Assembly (NCBI RefSeq): GCF_027923385.1
Contig: NZ_BSEC01000003.1
Coordinates: 62,001 to 126,000, forward strand
DNA length: 64,000 nucleotides
Direction of reading: 5' to 3'
DNA from: Methylocystis echinoides
GTDB lineage: Bacteria; Pseudomonadota; Alphaproteobacteria; Rhizobiales; Beijerinckiaceae
Shown here piece after piece: positions 7,237-17,350 of the stretch; position 1 is the first letter of the stretch; the number at the start of each line of letters is the position of its first letter. The position numbers and the translations under genes are program-made. The notes under the pieces are model-generated. The model was not told the origin of the DNA. It worked only from the letters and a program-made list of their open reading frames with translations, and did not search any database.

Positions 7237-10200
7237 GTGGCTCATTCTTCATTTTCATTGATTTGTCACGAAAGCGGGGAAATCGTCTCTTCGGCCTGCC
7301 ATCCCGGCTGGTGTCACGGTCTGGAGCGGGACAGTAAAAGTTTGATCCCGGCAGAAATCGTCCACGATTCGGTTGCTGGTCGCGTGCGGTTGCGGCACTG
7401 TGGCTTGCTAAGCAACGAACGGTTAGCCCGCAGCGTCGGCGGCGCCTTGCGCAACCTTCCCGGCGTCGTGTCCGTGAGAGCGAGCAGCCTGACCGGTTCG
7501 GTTCTGATTGAATATCGACCGCCTCAGACAGTCCAGTTGCTGGCGCGCGCCCTTGAGGATTTCGTCCTGGGCGATTTACCGATACCCGCCGCCTGGCGCG
7601 AGCCCTCGCCTTTGGCGCCTAAATTGCCGCAAGACCTGCCTCACGACAGAAATGCGGCGCACTCCTGGGCGATCGACGAGACTGCGGCGAGGCTCGAGGT
7701 TTCGCTCGCGACCGGATTATCGACAGACGAGGCAACCGCCCGCCTGGCGAAGTATGGCCGTAACGAGCTTCGTCGCAAGGAGCCGCGATCAATCACCACG
7801 ATTGCGGCTGAACAGCTCATAAGCCTGCCAATTGCGATGTTGGGCGCCTCCGCGCTGCTCTCGCTCGCTACCGGCGGCATTGCTGATGCCGTGATGATTG
7901 CGGCGGTGGTCGCGGTCAATGCAGGGATTGCAACCGCCACAGAAAGGCAAGCCGAGAGAACAATCCTGGGACTGGCGAATTACGCTCCGCAACGGACGGC
8001 GGTAATTCGGGACGGTTCCCGCGTCATGCTTGACCCAAGCGAGCTGACGCCCGGAGACGTCCTGCTGCTCGGTCGCGGGATGCTCGTTCCCGCCGACGCC
8101 CGGCTGTTGGAATGCGACGACTTCAGCGTGAATGAAGCTGCACTGACTGGCGAGGCCGCTCCGGTCCACAAAGACGCGCAGACGGTGCTGTCGCCGGCGA
8201 TCGGCGTGCCGGACCGTCGAAATATGGTGTTCCGAGGAACGGCGATAACTGGCGGTTCGGGCATAGCGTTGGTGACAGCTACGGGAGAAGAAACGGAAAT
8301 TGGGCGAGTCCAGAAGCTCCTCGGGTCCGTACAGCCGCCGGAAACGCCCATCCAACGCCAACTGGGTGACGTCGGTCGCGAATTGGTGCTTGTGAACGGC
8401 CTGATCTGCGCGGGAGTATTCGGAATAGGGATGTTGCGCGGCCATGGGGTCGTGCCAACATTGCGAACAGCCATTTCTCTGGCTGTCGCAGCGATTCCCG
8501 AGGGGCTTCCAGCGGTCGCCACGACCACTCTGGCGGTCGGAGTTCAAGACATGCGCCGGCGCAGCGTTCTCGTGCGCAAGATCGACGCGGTCGAGACCCT
8601 GGGCGCGGTCGAAATTGTCGGTCTCGATAAGACCGGAACTCTGACCGAAAACCGGATGGCGACCGGGGCGGTACACGTCGACAACAGGTTTCTCCATCTA
8701 CACAGCGGCCGGCTGATCCTCGACGATGAATCGACTGGGGCGGCGGTAGTTGTTCGCCAGCTCATGGAAGTTGCCGCGCTATGTAGCGAAGCGGTTGTCA
8801 CGCGCGCCCACGATGGCTTGCAAATTGATGGTACGCCGACCGAGGCTGCATTAGTCGAGACTGCCATCGCGCTCGGCGTCGAACCCGTCGATCTGCGATT
8901 ATCAGCGCCTGTCCTGGCAAGCGCTCTGCGCGGCGACGGCCGGAAGCGGATGACGACGCTGCATCAGCGGGTGGACGGCGGCCGGCTACTATGTGTCAAG
9001 GGCGACCCCGTCGAAGTCCTGGCCCGGTGCACGACGCGCCAGACTTCCGCGGGGGTCAAACCCTTGGATGAGGCGAGCCGCGCTGTCATCTTCAGGGCCA
9101 ATGAGCGGATGGCTGGGGAGGCGTTGCGGGTTCTCGGCTTCGCCGTCGGGAAAGATGGCGGCGATCCTCGCGACGAGCAGAATTTGATCTGGCTTGGCCT
9201 CGCGGGCCTAGCAAACCCTATTCGGCCAAGCGTCGGTCCGGCGCTGCGGCGCCTCCATGGCGCAGGCGTCCGCCCGGTCATGATCACAGGAGATCAAAGC
9301 GCGACCGCGTTCGCGATCGCGAGAAACCTCGATCTGAACCACGGCGGCGAATTGAAGGTTCTTGAGGCAGGCGAAATCGCCGATCTCCAGCCGGAGGTGC
9401 TTGCGGCGATCGCGCGGCAGCCTAACGTCTTCGCGCGCGTCAGCCCCGTAGATAAGCTGAATATCGTGAAAGCGCTGCAGGCCAACGGCCGCATTGTCGC
9501 CATGACGGGCGACGGCGTCAATGACGGTCCGGCGTTGCGCGCGGCGGATGTCGGCATCGCTATGGGCGGAGAGGGTTCTGATGTGGCGCGAGAAGTCGCC
9601 GACATCGTCTTGGCGACGGACGACCTCGACGGGATTGTAGAAGCCATTCGATTGGGCAGGTCCACTTACGCCAACATCCGCAAGGTTCTCCGCTATCTGG
9701 TCTCGACGAATGCGTCAGAAACATTGGCGATGTTGGGCGCAGCCCTTGCTGGCAGCCCGGATCCGTTCTCGCCGATGCAATTGCTGTGGCTGAATCTCGC
9801 CACTGATGCGCTCCCCGCCCTTGCGCTAGGCATCGAGGCGCCGGAGAGCGACATCCTCCAGAAGCCGCCGCACGATCCAAAAGCTCCGATCCTGGGCAGA
9901 GACGATTTCCGCCGTATCCTGCGCGAGGGCGCCGTCATGGGCGGCTCCGCTTTGGCGGCCTATTTTGCGTCTGGGGGATTAAAGGGTGGCGCTCGGGCCA
10001 GCACAATTACGTTCCATGGGCTGATCCTCGCTCAGCTGTTGCATGGGATTTCGAGCCGCTCCGAGACTCGTGGTCTCAGTGCAGAATTCGAGCGACGACC
10101 GAACTACGCTCTATACAACGCGATCGCTGCGTCAGTTGGCCTTCAGGCCGCCGCGCAATTCGTCCCAGTCCTGCGACGTTTTCTCAACCTCGCGCCGCTC

Positions 10201-10383
10201 GGCGCCACCGATTTGTTAGGGGTCGGCGCCATCGCGGTCGGCAGTTCGCTCGTCAATGACATTCTCAGTCGCGTCGACCCCTGGGACCGCGTTAGCTATC
10301 CTCGTTCCACTATTTCGGCAGGATCCACAGATGACGTCCAGCGCGATCTTTACTTCGGAATCGGTCACGGCCGGGCATCCTGA
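7237..10383 (+). CDS. P2-type cation-transporting ATPase with N-terminal HMA2-like module
   Basis: The 1048-residue protein starts at GTG 7237; the start is uncertain because no strong ribosome site is seen. Residues ~40-95 are an HMA2-like module (AGRVRLRH, LTGSVLIEY). Then come the cation ATPase N-domain, the actuator loop (NEAALTGEAAPV), helix M4 (AAIPEGLPAV), the phosphorylation site DKTGTLTENRM, PVMITGD, and the hinge MTGDGVNDGPALRAADVGIAMG. The M5 NASE and M6 NLATDALPA motifs match Ca2+ pump site II ligands, so Ca2+ (or Mn2+) is the likeliest cargo. It acts in the inner membrane. Confidence 0.92.
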   Translation: MAHSSFSLICHESGEIVSSACHPGWCHGLERDSKSLIPAEIVHDSVAGRVRLRHCGLLSNERLARSVGGALRNLPGVVSVRASSLTGSVLIEYRPPQTVQLLARALEDFVLGDLPIPAAWREPSPLAPKLPQDLPHDRNAAHSWAIDETAARLEVSLATGLSTDEATARLAKYGRNELRRKEPRSITTIAAEQLISLPIAMLGASALLSLATGGIADAVMIAAVVAVNAGIATATERQAERTILGLANYAPQRTAVIRDGSRVMLDPSELTPGDVLLLGRGMLVPADARLLECDDFSVNEAALTGEAAPVHKDAQTVLSPAIGVPDRRNMVFRGTAITGGSGIALVTATGEETEIGRVQKLLGSVQPPETPIQRQLGDVGRELVLVNGLICAGVFGIGMLRGHGVVPTLRTAISLAVAAIPEGLPAVATTTLAVGVQDMRRRSVLVRKIDAVETLGAVEIVGLDKTGTLTENRMATGAVHVDNRFLHLHSGRLILDDESTGAAVVVRQLMEVAALCSEAVVTRAHDGLQIDGTPTEAALVETAIALGVEPVDLRLSAPVLASALRGDGRKRMTTLHQRVDGGRLLCVKGDPVEVLARCTTRQTSAGVKPLDEASRAVIFRANERMAGEALRVLGFAVGKDGGDPRDEQNLIWLGLAGLANPIRPSVGPALRRLHGAGVRPVMITGDQSATAFAIARNLDLNHGGELKVLEAGEIADLQPEVLAAIARQPNVFARVSPVDKLNIVKALQANGRIVAMTGDGVNDGPALRAADVGIAMGGEGSDVAREVADIVLATDDLDGIVEAIRLGRSTYANIRKVLRYLVSTNASETLAMLGAALAGSPDPFSPMQLLWLNLATDALPALALGIEAPESDILQKPPHDPKAPILGRDDFRRILREGAVMGGSALAAYFASGGLKGGARASTITFHGLILAQLLHGISSRSETRGLSAEFERRPNYALYNAIAASVGLQAAAQFVPVLRRFLNLAPLGATDLLGVGAIAVGSSLVNDILSRVDPWDRVSYPRSTISAGSTDDVQRDLYFGIGHGRAS

Positions 10384-11235
10384 TAAGCTTTGCGATCAGA
10401 TCAGCGATGCGGCGATCGATGCGTTTCTTGCACAGGATCCTGGGGCGAGAGCCATCATTGAATGCGCGATAGCGACCGGCATTGTCTTCATCGCCGCGCG
10501 TTTCGCCGCCCATGCGCTCGTTGATCTGCCGGCGATCGCGCGGAAAACGATCGCTGACGCGGGATATGCCGGTGGCGACTTCGACGCGCGCAAGTGCTCG
10601 ATCCTGACCAGCTTTGTGGAGCTTCCGATTGAAATGCGGCAACCGCCGCCGCCGAGCGTTGATGACGAAGCCTTCGACCGAGTTGTCGCCAATGATCAAG
10701 CAAACATCTTCGGCTACGCTTGTCGAGAGACGCCTGAGTTCATGCCCCTCCCGATCACCCTGGCCCATCGAGTGGTCAGCGCCCTCGACGCGGCGCGACG
10801 CGGGGGAGCCGTTTGGCTGTCGCCAGACGCGAAATCGCAGGTGTCGGTGGAGTATCACAACGGCGCGCCGGCGCGGATACATAGCGTCTCCCTTACTGTT
10901 GCGGTCGAGCCGACCATCATCGCGGCGGATCTCGAGGAGTTCTTGCGCGACCTCATAAGCAAGGTGTTGTCTGAATATGAAGTCAGGCCCGATAGCCGAA
11001 CGCAAATTCACATCAACGCTGGCATCCCCTTTGATATCGGCGGACCGACCCGACATGCGGGGCTCACCGGCCGCAAAAACGGGATCGATACCTACGGCGA
11101 GATCGCCCGCCAAAGCGGCGCGGCTTTGTCGGGCAAGGATCCCTCCCGCATCGATCGCGCCGCAGCCTACGCTGCGCGCCATGCCGCAAAGAACGTTGTC
11201 GCCGCCGGGCTCGCCGATCGCTGCGAAATCCATCT
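10331..11235 (+). pseudogene. metK: S-adenosylmethionine synthetase paralogue, 5' part (split by IS)
   Basis: Translation from ATG 10331, overlapping the ATPase gene by 53 bases, reads FTSESVTAGHPDKLCDQISD, then GLTGRKNGIDTYGE, SGKDPSRIDRAAAYAARHAAKN and GLADRCEIHL. All are classic MetK motifs. An IS21-family element enters after codon ~302. The remaining ~91 codons continue at 13737, giving about 392 residues in total, the normal MetK length. The central segment (NDQANIFGYAC instead of GDQGLMFGYA) is divergent, so this is probably an additional copy, not the housekeeping enzyme. Confidence 0.88.
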
Positions 11236-11385
11236 TGTCAATCGGCACTGAAGTGGGACCCCTGATCGGCGCCGAAAAGGGACCCCCTCGAGACGCGGAT
11301 TTTCCGCACTTGGCACGACGGAGGGAGGGCGTAGCCCGAGTGGAGTTGCGCCAAGTGCGGCGGCGGCTTGTTGGGTGAGAGGAAC

Positions 11386-12153
11386 TCAGGCGCGGTTTTT
11401 GAAGCGCCAGCTTTCGTTGCCGGTTTCGATGATGTCACAGTGATGAGTGAGCCGGTCTAGGAGCGCGGTCGTCATTTTGGGGTCGACGAAAACGCTTGGC
11501 CATTCGCCGAAGGCGAGATTGGTGGTGACGATCACCGAGGTCCGCTCGTAGAGCCGGCTGATGAGATGGAAAAGCAGTTGTCCGCCGGCCTGAGCGAAAG
11601 GGAGATAGCCAAGCTCGTCGAGAACGACAAAATCCATCCGTGTGAGATAATCCGCCATGCGGCCCTGGCGCCCGGCGCGGGTTTCCGCCTCGAGGCGATT
11701 GACGAGATCGACGGTGTTGAAGAAGCGCCCGCGCAGGCTGGCGCGAATGCAGCTTCTGGCAATGGCGATGGCGAGATGCGTCTTGCCGGTCCCCGTGCCG
11801 CCCACGAGAACGATGTTGCGTTGTTGGGCGACGAAGTCGCCGCTGGCAAGATCGCGCACCAGAGCTTCGTTGACCGTCGCGCCGTCGAAGACAAAATCGT
11901 CGATATCCTTCGCCAGTGGCAGTTTGGCGATGGTCATCTGATATTTGATGGAGCGAGCGTGCTTTTCGTCGATTTCGGCTTTGAGGAGATCGCCAATGAT
12001 CTGCGGCGGTTCATGTTGCCGCTTGATGCCCGTCGTCATCACGTCGTCGTAAGCGCTTCTCATGCCGAAGAGCTTGAGTTCTCCCATGAGATCGAAGATT
12101 TGCGTGCGTTCCATCATCAGCCTGAACTCCTCAGTTGGTCGTATTTTGCGCAA
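11386..12153 (-). CDS. istB: IstB-like transposition helper ATPase
   Basis: This 255-residue AAA+ ATPase has a Walker [16 protein letters not shown] at about residue 105 and a Walker B-type [13 protein letters not shown] at about 172. IstB binds ATP and DNA and directs IS21 transposition with IstA. Its start overlaps the end of istA (12117-12153), the usual IS21 arrangement. Full length, no defects seen. Confidence 0.92.
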   Translation of the reverse strand: MRKIRPTEEFRLMMERTQIFDLMGELKLFGMRSAYDDVMTTGIKRQHEPPQIIGDLLKAEIDEKHARSIKYQMTIAKLPLAKDIDDFVFDGATVNEALVRDLASGDFVAQQRNIVLVGGTGTGKTHLAIAIARSCIRASLRGRFFNTVDLVNRLEAETRAGRQGRMADYLTRMDFVVLDELGYLPFAQAGGQLLFHLISRLYERTSVIVTTNLAFGEWPSVFVDPKMTTALLDRLTHHCDIIETGNESWRFKNRA

Positions 12154-13616
12154 TCGGCGAGAGGGGCATGCCGGAGCTTCAGGGCGTCCGGCGTGAGGAT
12201 GGTCAGCGGCGGGCCGGGATCGCGGCGGCGCGCAAGAATGTTAAGAATGACGTCGGCGGAGTGCACGCCTTGGCACAAGGCTTCGGCGCAGGCGGCCTCG
12301 ACCGTGGGCAGCCCGTCTTCGAGAACCGCGGCGAGAACCTTCACCATCTGACGGTCGCCGTCTGCGGAGCCAGAGAGTTTGCGCCGGATCCTTTCCATGG
12401 CGGCGGGCAAGACCCAGTCCTTGAACGGCGCGCCATTCCTCAAGGCGCCAGGCTTTCGCGCCAGGACCGGCACGTAATGCCAAGGGTCGTAAGCCGTCTC
12501 ATCACGGCCAAAGCGTCGACGATGTTCGCCGACGACGCCCCCATCCTGCCGAATGACGATGCGATCGGCATAGGCCTGGACTTCGACAGGCCGGCCCACG
12601 GCATTGGCCATCACCGAGTATTTGTTGCTGTCGAAGCGAACCAGGCAGGTCTTCGACACCGCGGCGCTCACCGCATGGAAGCCGTCGAAGCAACCGCGCA
12701 ACGGCACGAGTTTTTGTCGCTCGTCCTCGAAGACCTCCCAAATCGTTCTATCGCCCATCTCCGGGTGGCGATGCGCCTTGGCGTAGGCGATACATTTGTC
12801 CAGGAGCCAGGCGTTCAACTCGTCATAGCTCTTGAACCGCAGGCGGGGTGTGAAGAAGCGTTCGCGAATGACGCCGACCTGGTTCTCGACCTGGCCTTTC
12901 TCCCAGCCCGACGCCGGCGTGCAGGCTACGGGCTCGACGAGATAATGCCCGCACATCTGTAGAAAGCGGCGGTTGTATTGCCGCTCCTTGCCGACGAAGA
13001 TCGTCTCCACCGCGGTCTTCATGTTGTCGTAGATGCCGCGGGCGCAGGCGCCCTTGAAAAAGCCGAAGGCGCGGTCGTGCGCGTCGAACACCATCTCTTG
13101 CGTCTCACGCGGATAGGCGCGGACAAACGGCATGCGGCTGTGACAAAGCCGCATGTGGGCTGCCTTCACGGTCACCGTCGCGCCGTTCAGAATGACGACT
13201 TCATGGCTCCAATCGAACTGGTAGGCGTCACCAGGGGAAAAACTCAGCGGCACATAGGCCTGGGCCAGCACGGTTCCGCGTTCCTTGCGCCAGTTCTTGG
13301 CGTAACGGCGGACGGCGTCATAACTGCCTTCATAGCCAAGTTCTCGCAGCTCTTCATAAAGGCGGATAAGCGTCAACCGCTCGCGGGCCGGCTTCCCATC
13401 ATTCCCCAGAAGCAAAGCGTCGAGCTGCTCCCGCCAGGGGCCTATTTTGGGGAGCGGCTGCCTTTCCCGCTCGTAATGGAACTCCGTCGCATCAGAACGG
13501 ATGACCTTCCGCACCACCTTCCGTGACACACGAAGGTCCCGGCAGATCTCCTTGATCGGCTTCTTGTGTCGGAAATAGGCGAGACGAATCTTTGCAATCG
13601 TTTCCACAATCAGCAT
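12117..13616 (-). CDS. istA: IS21-family transposase IstA
   Basis: I prefer the ATG at 13614-13616 ([15 protein letters not shown]), although the frame is open upstream to 13649. The protein is about 499 residues. An N-terminal helix-turn-helix ([23 protein letters not shown]) is followed by the retroviral-type integrase core. That core contains [20 protein letters not shown] and [20 protein letters not shown], which supply the DDE-type acidic residues. The C-terminal domain is IstA-specific. Complete. Confidence 0.92.
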   Translation of the reverse strand: MLIVETIAKIRLAYFRHKKPIKEICRDLRVSRKVVRKVIRSDATEFHYERERQPLPKIGPWREQLDALLLGNDGKPARERLTLIRLYEELRELGYEGSYDAVRRYAKNWRKERGTVLAQAYVPLSFSPGDAYQFDWSHEVVILNGATVTVKAAHMRLCHSRMPFVRAYPRETQEMVFDAHDRAFGFFKGACARGIYDNMKTAVETIFVGKERQYNRRFLQMCGHYLVEPVACTPASGWEKGQVENQVGVIRERFFTPRLRFKSYDELNAWLLDKCIAYAKAHRHPEMGDRTIWEVFEDERQKLVPLRGCFDGFHAVSAAVSKTCLVRFDSNKYSVMANAVGRPVEVQAYADRIVIRQDGGVVGEHRRRFGRDETAYDPWHYVPVLARKPGALRNGAPFKDWVLPAAMERIRRKLSGSADGDRQMVKVLAAVLEDGLPTVEAACAEALCQGVHSADVILNILARRRDPGPPLTILTPDALKLRHAPLADCAKYDQLRSSG

Positions 13617-13728
13617 CCCAACCCCGGCCTCCCTCGAAAAGGAGGCCATTGTGGACCCTTCGCCAAAGGGGTCCCGATTGGACGCCGATCACCCCAAAAG
13701 CGGGGTCCTTATTCCATGCCGATCAACA

Positions 13729-14010
13729 ATCCATCTTGCTTACGCCATCGGACAGGCGCAACCGATTAGCTTGTCGGTTGAGACTTTTGGGACCGGACGT
13801 CTGGACGACGAGCTTATCGCCAGGCGCGTCGCGGGCGTGGTCGACTTCCGTCCGGCGGCGATCGTCCATCGCCTCGGCTTGAGAGCGCGACCCGAAACCA
13901 TGCGCGACGACGGTTTCTACCGGCGACTCGCGACATATGGCCACTTTGGCCGCACGGATATGTTTCTGCCTTGGGAGTCCTCCGATCTTGCGGAAGCCCT
14001 GCGAAGTTGA
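13729..14010 (+). pseudogene. metK: S-adenosylmethionine synthetase paralogue, 3' part
   Basis: After the second copy of the ATCCATCT duplication the frame continues AYAIGQAQPISLSVETFGTG and ends with [19 protein letters not shown], matching the MetK C-terminus (AAYGHFGR...PWE). It belongs to the gene starting at 10331 and has no start of its own. Reconstruction across the element gives CEIHLAYAIGQ without any lost base. Confidence 0.88.
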
Positions 14011-14019
14011 CGTCCTTAC

Positions 14020-14276
14020 CGCACATTGTTTTGGCTCCCAAACGGTCAATTTCTGCTTTTTTGACGTTCTCGCGGATCGACATTGGGAAGGGCTCCGGCT
14101 TTTGGAACACCATCCCGATGCGGACGCGGAGCAAATTCGGGTTGATATCAGGATCGAGAATGTTTTCTCCGTCGAGCAGCACTTCGCCTTCCGCTCGCTG
14201 GTCGGGCTGGGACTGATAAAGGCGGTCACGTTGTTGGCATAGAGCGCCACGGAAATCGACTTGAGCGCGCGAAGCG
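14020..14276 (-). pseudogene. pstB: pstB (phosphate ABC transporter ATPase) remnant
   Basis: Reading down the minus strand gives [18 protein letters not shown] in one frame and then [18 protein letters not shown] plus [20 protein letters not shown] in another. These are well conserved PstB segments flanking the Walker A motif. The Walker A segment itself (GPSGCGKST...) is deleted, and nothing after RENV is recognisable. The gene is therefore an inactive fragment with an internal deletion and frameshift. Confidence 0.75.
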
Positions 14277-14532
14277 CTACTCTTACGGCCTCTTATGCGC
14301 CGTTTTCCCGAATCCCGCCGACCGGGCCGATCAAAGGCCGGCAAGGCCGCGCCTCAACGTCAACTGCTCACGTCAACTTCGCCGTTTTCGCCTGGTCGGT
14401 GCGGCGACGCACGTCATTGCTTGGGCCCGCGGTCGTGCGCGTCGGCAACCCTTGCAATGCGGCCGATGAATCTGCAACAGATCTGCATTCGTGCGCGAAA
14501 GGGCGCGGTTTTACCCACACACAAGGTCGCGA

Positions 14533-15768
14533 ATGTCCTGGGTTGGCTCCCTTTTTTGGAACGCGGTCGAAGAAGCCGCCACGCAGGCTGATCTTTCCAG
14601 CGAGGACGCGGCGCGGGGAATCACGGCCGCGATGGCCCCGATCATCTGGCTCCTGGGGAAGACAGGCTCAGGAAAGACGTCCATCGTCGCGCAGCTTACC
14701 GATGACGAGAGCGCCTTGATCGGCAAGGGTTTCAGCCCGTGCACGGCCTGCTCTCGAATTTATGATTGGCCTTCGGAGGCGCCGGTCCTCCGCTTTCTGG
14801 ACACGAGAGGCCTTGGCGAGCCTGGCTACGATCCCGCCGCCGATATGGCCTTTGCCGAGAGCCAGGCTCATTTCCTGCTCGTGACCATGAAAGTCGAAGA
14901 TCCTAATCAGCAAGAAGTCATCGCGGCCCTTAAGAAAGTGAGGCTCAGGCATCCGGAATGGCCGACCCTCGTCGCCCAGACAGGCTTGCACGCTTTATAC
15001 CCGCGGGACGTGACGCACCCGACCGAATACCCTTATGCCGGGACGGACGCCGATTATGGGATCGCCGGCCTGTCTTCGGATCTCTCAAGCGCCCTCCGGC
15101 ATCAGCGCCGGCAATTCGAGGGCTTGAAAGGTCCCCCGCCGATATTCGTCCCGATCGATTTCACCCGGCCGGAGGACGGCTACGCGCCCTCGGCTTTTGG
15201 TCTCGAAGCATTGAAAGACGCGCTCGAAAAGGCGGGCGTCAGCGTCTTGCGGGAGGCCGAACAAGCCTACGCCGACTCCTTGCACGACGATATTGCAGGA
15301 AAGGCTCATCCGTTAATTCTCGGCTATGCCGCCGCGACCGGCGCCTCCGGCGCTTTTCCTATTCCAATTGTCGGCGTGGGAGGTCTCGTCGCGTTCATTG
15401 GCCTGATGCTGCGCTCCTTGGCTGACCGCTACCAACTCGCTTGGAACAGAGCCCGCCTTTCCGAATTTGCGGCCGCGCTCGGCGTGAGCGCCCTGCTCGG
15501 GATCGGGGTTCGCTATGGATTTCGTGAACTCGTCAAGCTGGTTCCAATCGCAGGCGCGTTCGCCGGCGGTGCCTTGAACGCGGTCGCCGCGTCCGCCCTT
15601 GTGTACGCGATAGGCCGAGCGGCCTGCGTCTATCTTGGAGAGGTGCGTAAAGGCGAGGCCATCTCCACGGAGGATATCCAGCGCGCTTTCAAACGCGCGC
15701 TGGACGACGCGTTCGATCGGTCTCGCGCCAAGCCGGGGACGTCGACCCCGGCGAAGAGCCCGTTCTAA
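14533..15768 (+). CDS. membrane GTPase with DUF697-like C-terminus
   Basis: The ATG at 14533 (MSWVGSLFWNAVEEAA) was chosen over an Arg-rich upstream extension. The ~411-residue protein has a P-loop GKTGSGKTS at residues ~42-50 and a G3-like LDTRGLGEPGY. A hydrophobic C-terminal half contains PIPIVGVGGLVAFIGLML and LVKLVPIAGAFAGGALNAV, as in YcjF/DUF697-type proteins. Its stop shares a base with the next start (TAATG), so the two GTPases are translationally coupled. Likely inner-membrane, possibly envelope stress related; the actual role is unknown. Confidence 0.75.
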   Translation: MSWVGSLFWNAVEEAATQADLSSEDAARGITAAMAPIIWLLGKTGSGKTSIVAQLTDDESALIGKGFSPCTACSRIYDWPSEAPVLRFLDTRGLGEPGYDPAADMAFAESQAHFLLVTMKVEDPNQQEVIAALKKVRLRHPEWPTLVAQTGLHALYPRDVTHPTEYPYAGTDADYGIAGLSSDLSSALRHQRRQFEGLKGPPPIFVPIDFTRPEDGYAPSAFGLEALKDALEKAGVSVLREAEQAYADSLHDDIAGKAHPLILGYAAATGASGAFPIPIVGVGGLVAFIGLMLRSLADRYQLAWNRARLSEFAAALGVSALLGIGVRYGFRELVKLVPIAGAFAGGALNAVAASALVYAIGRAACVYLGEVRKGEAISTEDIQRAFKRALDDAFDRSRAKPGTSTPAKSPF

Positions 15769-17312
15769 TGCGCGCCGCCCGCACGATCCGCCGCTACTGG
15801 CGGGAGACTGCGCTTGTGATCCTCGTCATTCTGCCTTGGGCGGCGCTCTTCCCGCTCGGCTTCTTGTGGTTGTGGCGGAACTCCGTCGTCAATTGGTGGA
15901 TTCTGGCGGCGGCGACGATGGGCGCCGCCGCTTTCGCTCTGAGGATAGACATCGCGCGCAGTGCAATGGTCGAGGCGCAAGCTGAGGCGGAGAAAGCCTC
16001 GCCGCCTTCGCCAGAATGGGGGGCGCGGGAAGAGGAGGCGTGGAAACTCGTCCAGCAGATTGCCAGAGAAACGCAACCTTTTTCCTTCACCGAGGCGGAG
16101 CCAATTCGGGTCGCCCTTGAGCGCGCCGTGGACGCGGTCGCCACACATTTCCACCCCGGAGCACCGCATGCGCGACTGCGGATCACTCTTCCCGAAGGCT
16201 TGTTGCTGGCCGAACGGCTTTTACGCGACCTGCGAGTCGCGATTATCACGCATGTGCCCGGAGCAAGGTCGATTCGCTTGAGCGACGCAGCTTGGGCGAA
16301 GGAGACTTTCGACCGATACGGGGAAGCTACGAGGCGGGTTTATTCGTTTGCGGATGTCATCCTTCGTCTCGTTCGATCGGTCGGAAATCCCAAAGGAGGC
16401 TTCCTCGCGGAAGCGAATAGGCTGCTTATCGGCCAGGTTGGCGGATTTCTGTCCATGCGCCTTCGAGCGGAGCTTACGCTACTGTTGATCCACGAAATTG
16501 GGAGGGCGGCGATCGACGCACATTCAGGACGATTGCGTCTTGCCGACGATGAACTTAGCACTGCCGCTCGGGTGGAGAGCGAAGCCGCCGAGGAGGATTT
16601 GGTCGGACCCGTCCGCATCCTTCTCCTCGGGCAAGTGAACGCCGGCAAATCCAGCCTATTGAACGCAATGGCCGAACAGGTCCATCGCGCTGTCGGACCA
16701 ACTCCGATGCGCTCTGATGTGGAGGAATTGGCGCTCAAGTTCGAGGGGCGGCCGGAAGTCGTTCTTATCGACACGCCCGGCGTTGGCAATGAACCCGCGG
16801 CATCGAAAACCCTCCGCGACAAGGTCGAAACGGCGGATCTCATTATCTGGGTCGCCTCGGCGACCCAACCGGCCCGATCGCTGGACGTCGAGGCGTTACG
16901 AAAAATCAGAGCGATATTTAAGGACAGGACGGATCTGCATATGCCCCCTGTCCTCTGCGCGATGACGCATATAGACGAATTGACCCCGGCTTTCGAATGG
17001 GTTCCCCCTTATGACCTCATTCGGGCGGATCGTCCAAAAGCCATTTCGATACGGGAGGCGATCGAGCACGTCGGTGATCTCCTCGATATTCCCTGCGAGC
17101 GAATTGTCCCCGTTTATGTGCGCGACATTGGAGGAGCATACAATATCGATCTCTTGTGGAATTTGATCGCGTCCAGGCTGGACGAGGCGCGCGCTGTCAA
17201 GATCCGCCGGCTCCAGAGCGTGGCGGCCGGCTTTTCCGTGCCGGCTGTCCTGTCGCAGATGGCCGCAGGGGGACGATGGCTCGCCAAGGCGATCAGGCAA
17301 ACGCGTTCCTGA
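15768..17312 (+). CDS. membrane-anchored GTPase (HSR1/Era-type G domain)
   Basis: This 514-residue protein has two N-terminal transmembrane helices (ETALVILVILPWAALFPLGF and VVNWWILAAATMGAAAF), a charged linker and an alpha-helical middle region. A C-terminal G domain starts near residue 280: G1 GQVNAGKSSLLNA, G3 VLIDTPGVG and G4 THID. It is coupled by a TAATG overlap to the preceding GTPase. Pairs of such GTPases occur in bacterial genomes without firm function. No defect seen. Confidence 0.8.
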   Translation: MRAARTIRRYWRETALVILVILPWAALFPLGFLWLWRNSVVNWWILAAATMGAAAFALRIDIARSAMVEAQAEAEKASPPSPEWGAREEEAWKLVQQIARETQPFSFTEAEPIRVALERAVDAVATHFHPGAPHARLRITLPEGLLLAERLLRDLRVAIITHVPGARSIRLSDAAWAKETFDRYGEATRRVYSFADVILRLVRSVGNPKGGFLAEANRLLIGQVGGFLSMRLRAELTLLLIHEIGRAAIDAHSGRLRLADDELSTAARVESEAAEEDLVGPVRILLLGQVNAGKSSLLNAMAEQVHRAVGPTPMRSDVEELALKFEGRPEVVLIDTPGVGNEPAASKTLRDKVETADLIIWVASATQPARSLDVEALRKIRAIFKDRTDLHMPPVLCAMTHIDELTPAFEWVPPYDLIRADRPKAISIREAIEHVGDLLDIPCERIVPVYVRDIGGAYNIDLLWNLIASRLDEARAVKIRRLQSVAAGFSVPAVLSQMAAGGRWLAKAIRQTRS

Positions 17313-17350
17313 TTCAGGCGCGCCCTCGGGAGGGATGTTCAAAATAATCC

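Larger units (their letters stand above)
11236..13728 (-). mobile_element. IS21-family element (type A), 2493 bp
   Basis: The ends begin TGTCAATCGGCA on the left and, reverse complemented, TGTTGATCGGCA on the right. Both carry nearby GGGACCCC-like internal repeats typical of IS21 ends. An exact 8-base target duplication ATCCATCT flanks it (11228-11235 and 13729-13736). Removing the element and one repeat restores the metK-like frame. It carries istA and istB on the minus strand, both apparently intact, so it may be active. Confidence 0.93.

Noticed and set aside
7789..8697. 302-aa minus-strand frame opposite the P-ATPase
   Set aside because: Antisense shadow of a highly conserved gene; His/Arg/Gln-rich and unlike any family.
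11566..12351. Plus-strand frame opposite istB/istA
   Set aside because: Shadow of a complete IS21 gene pair with overlapping coordinates.
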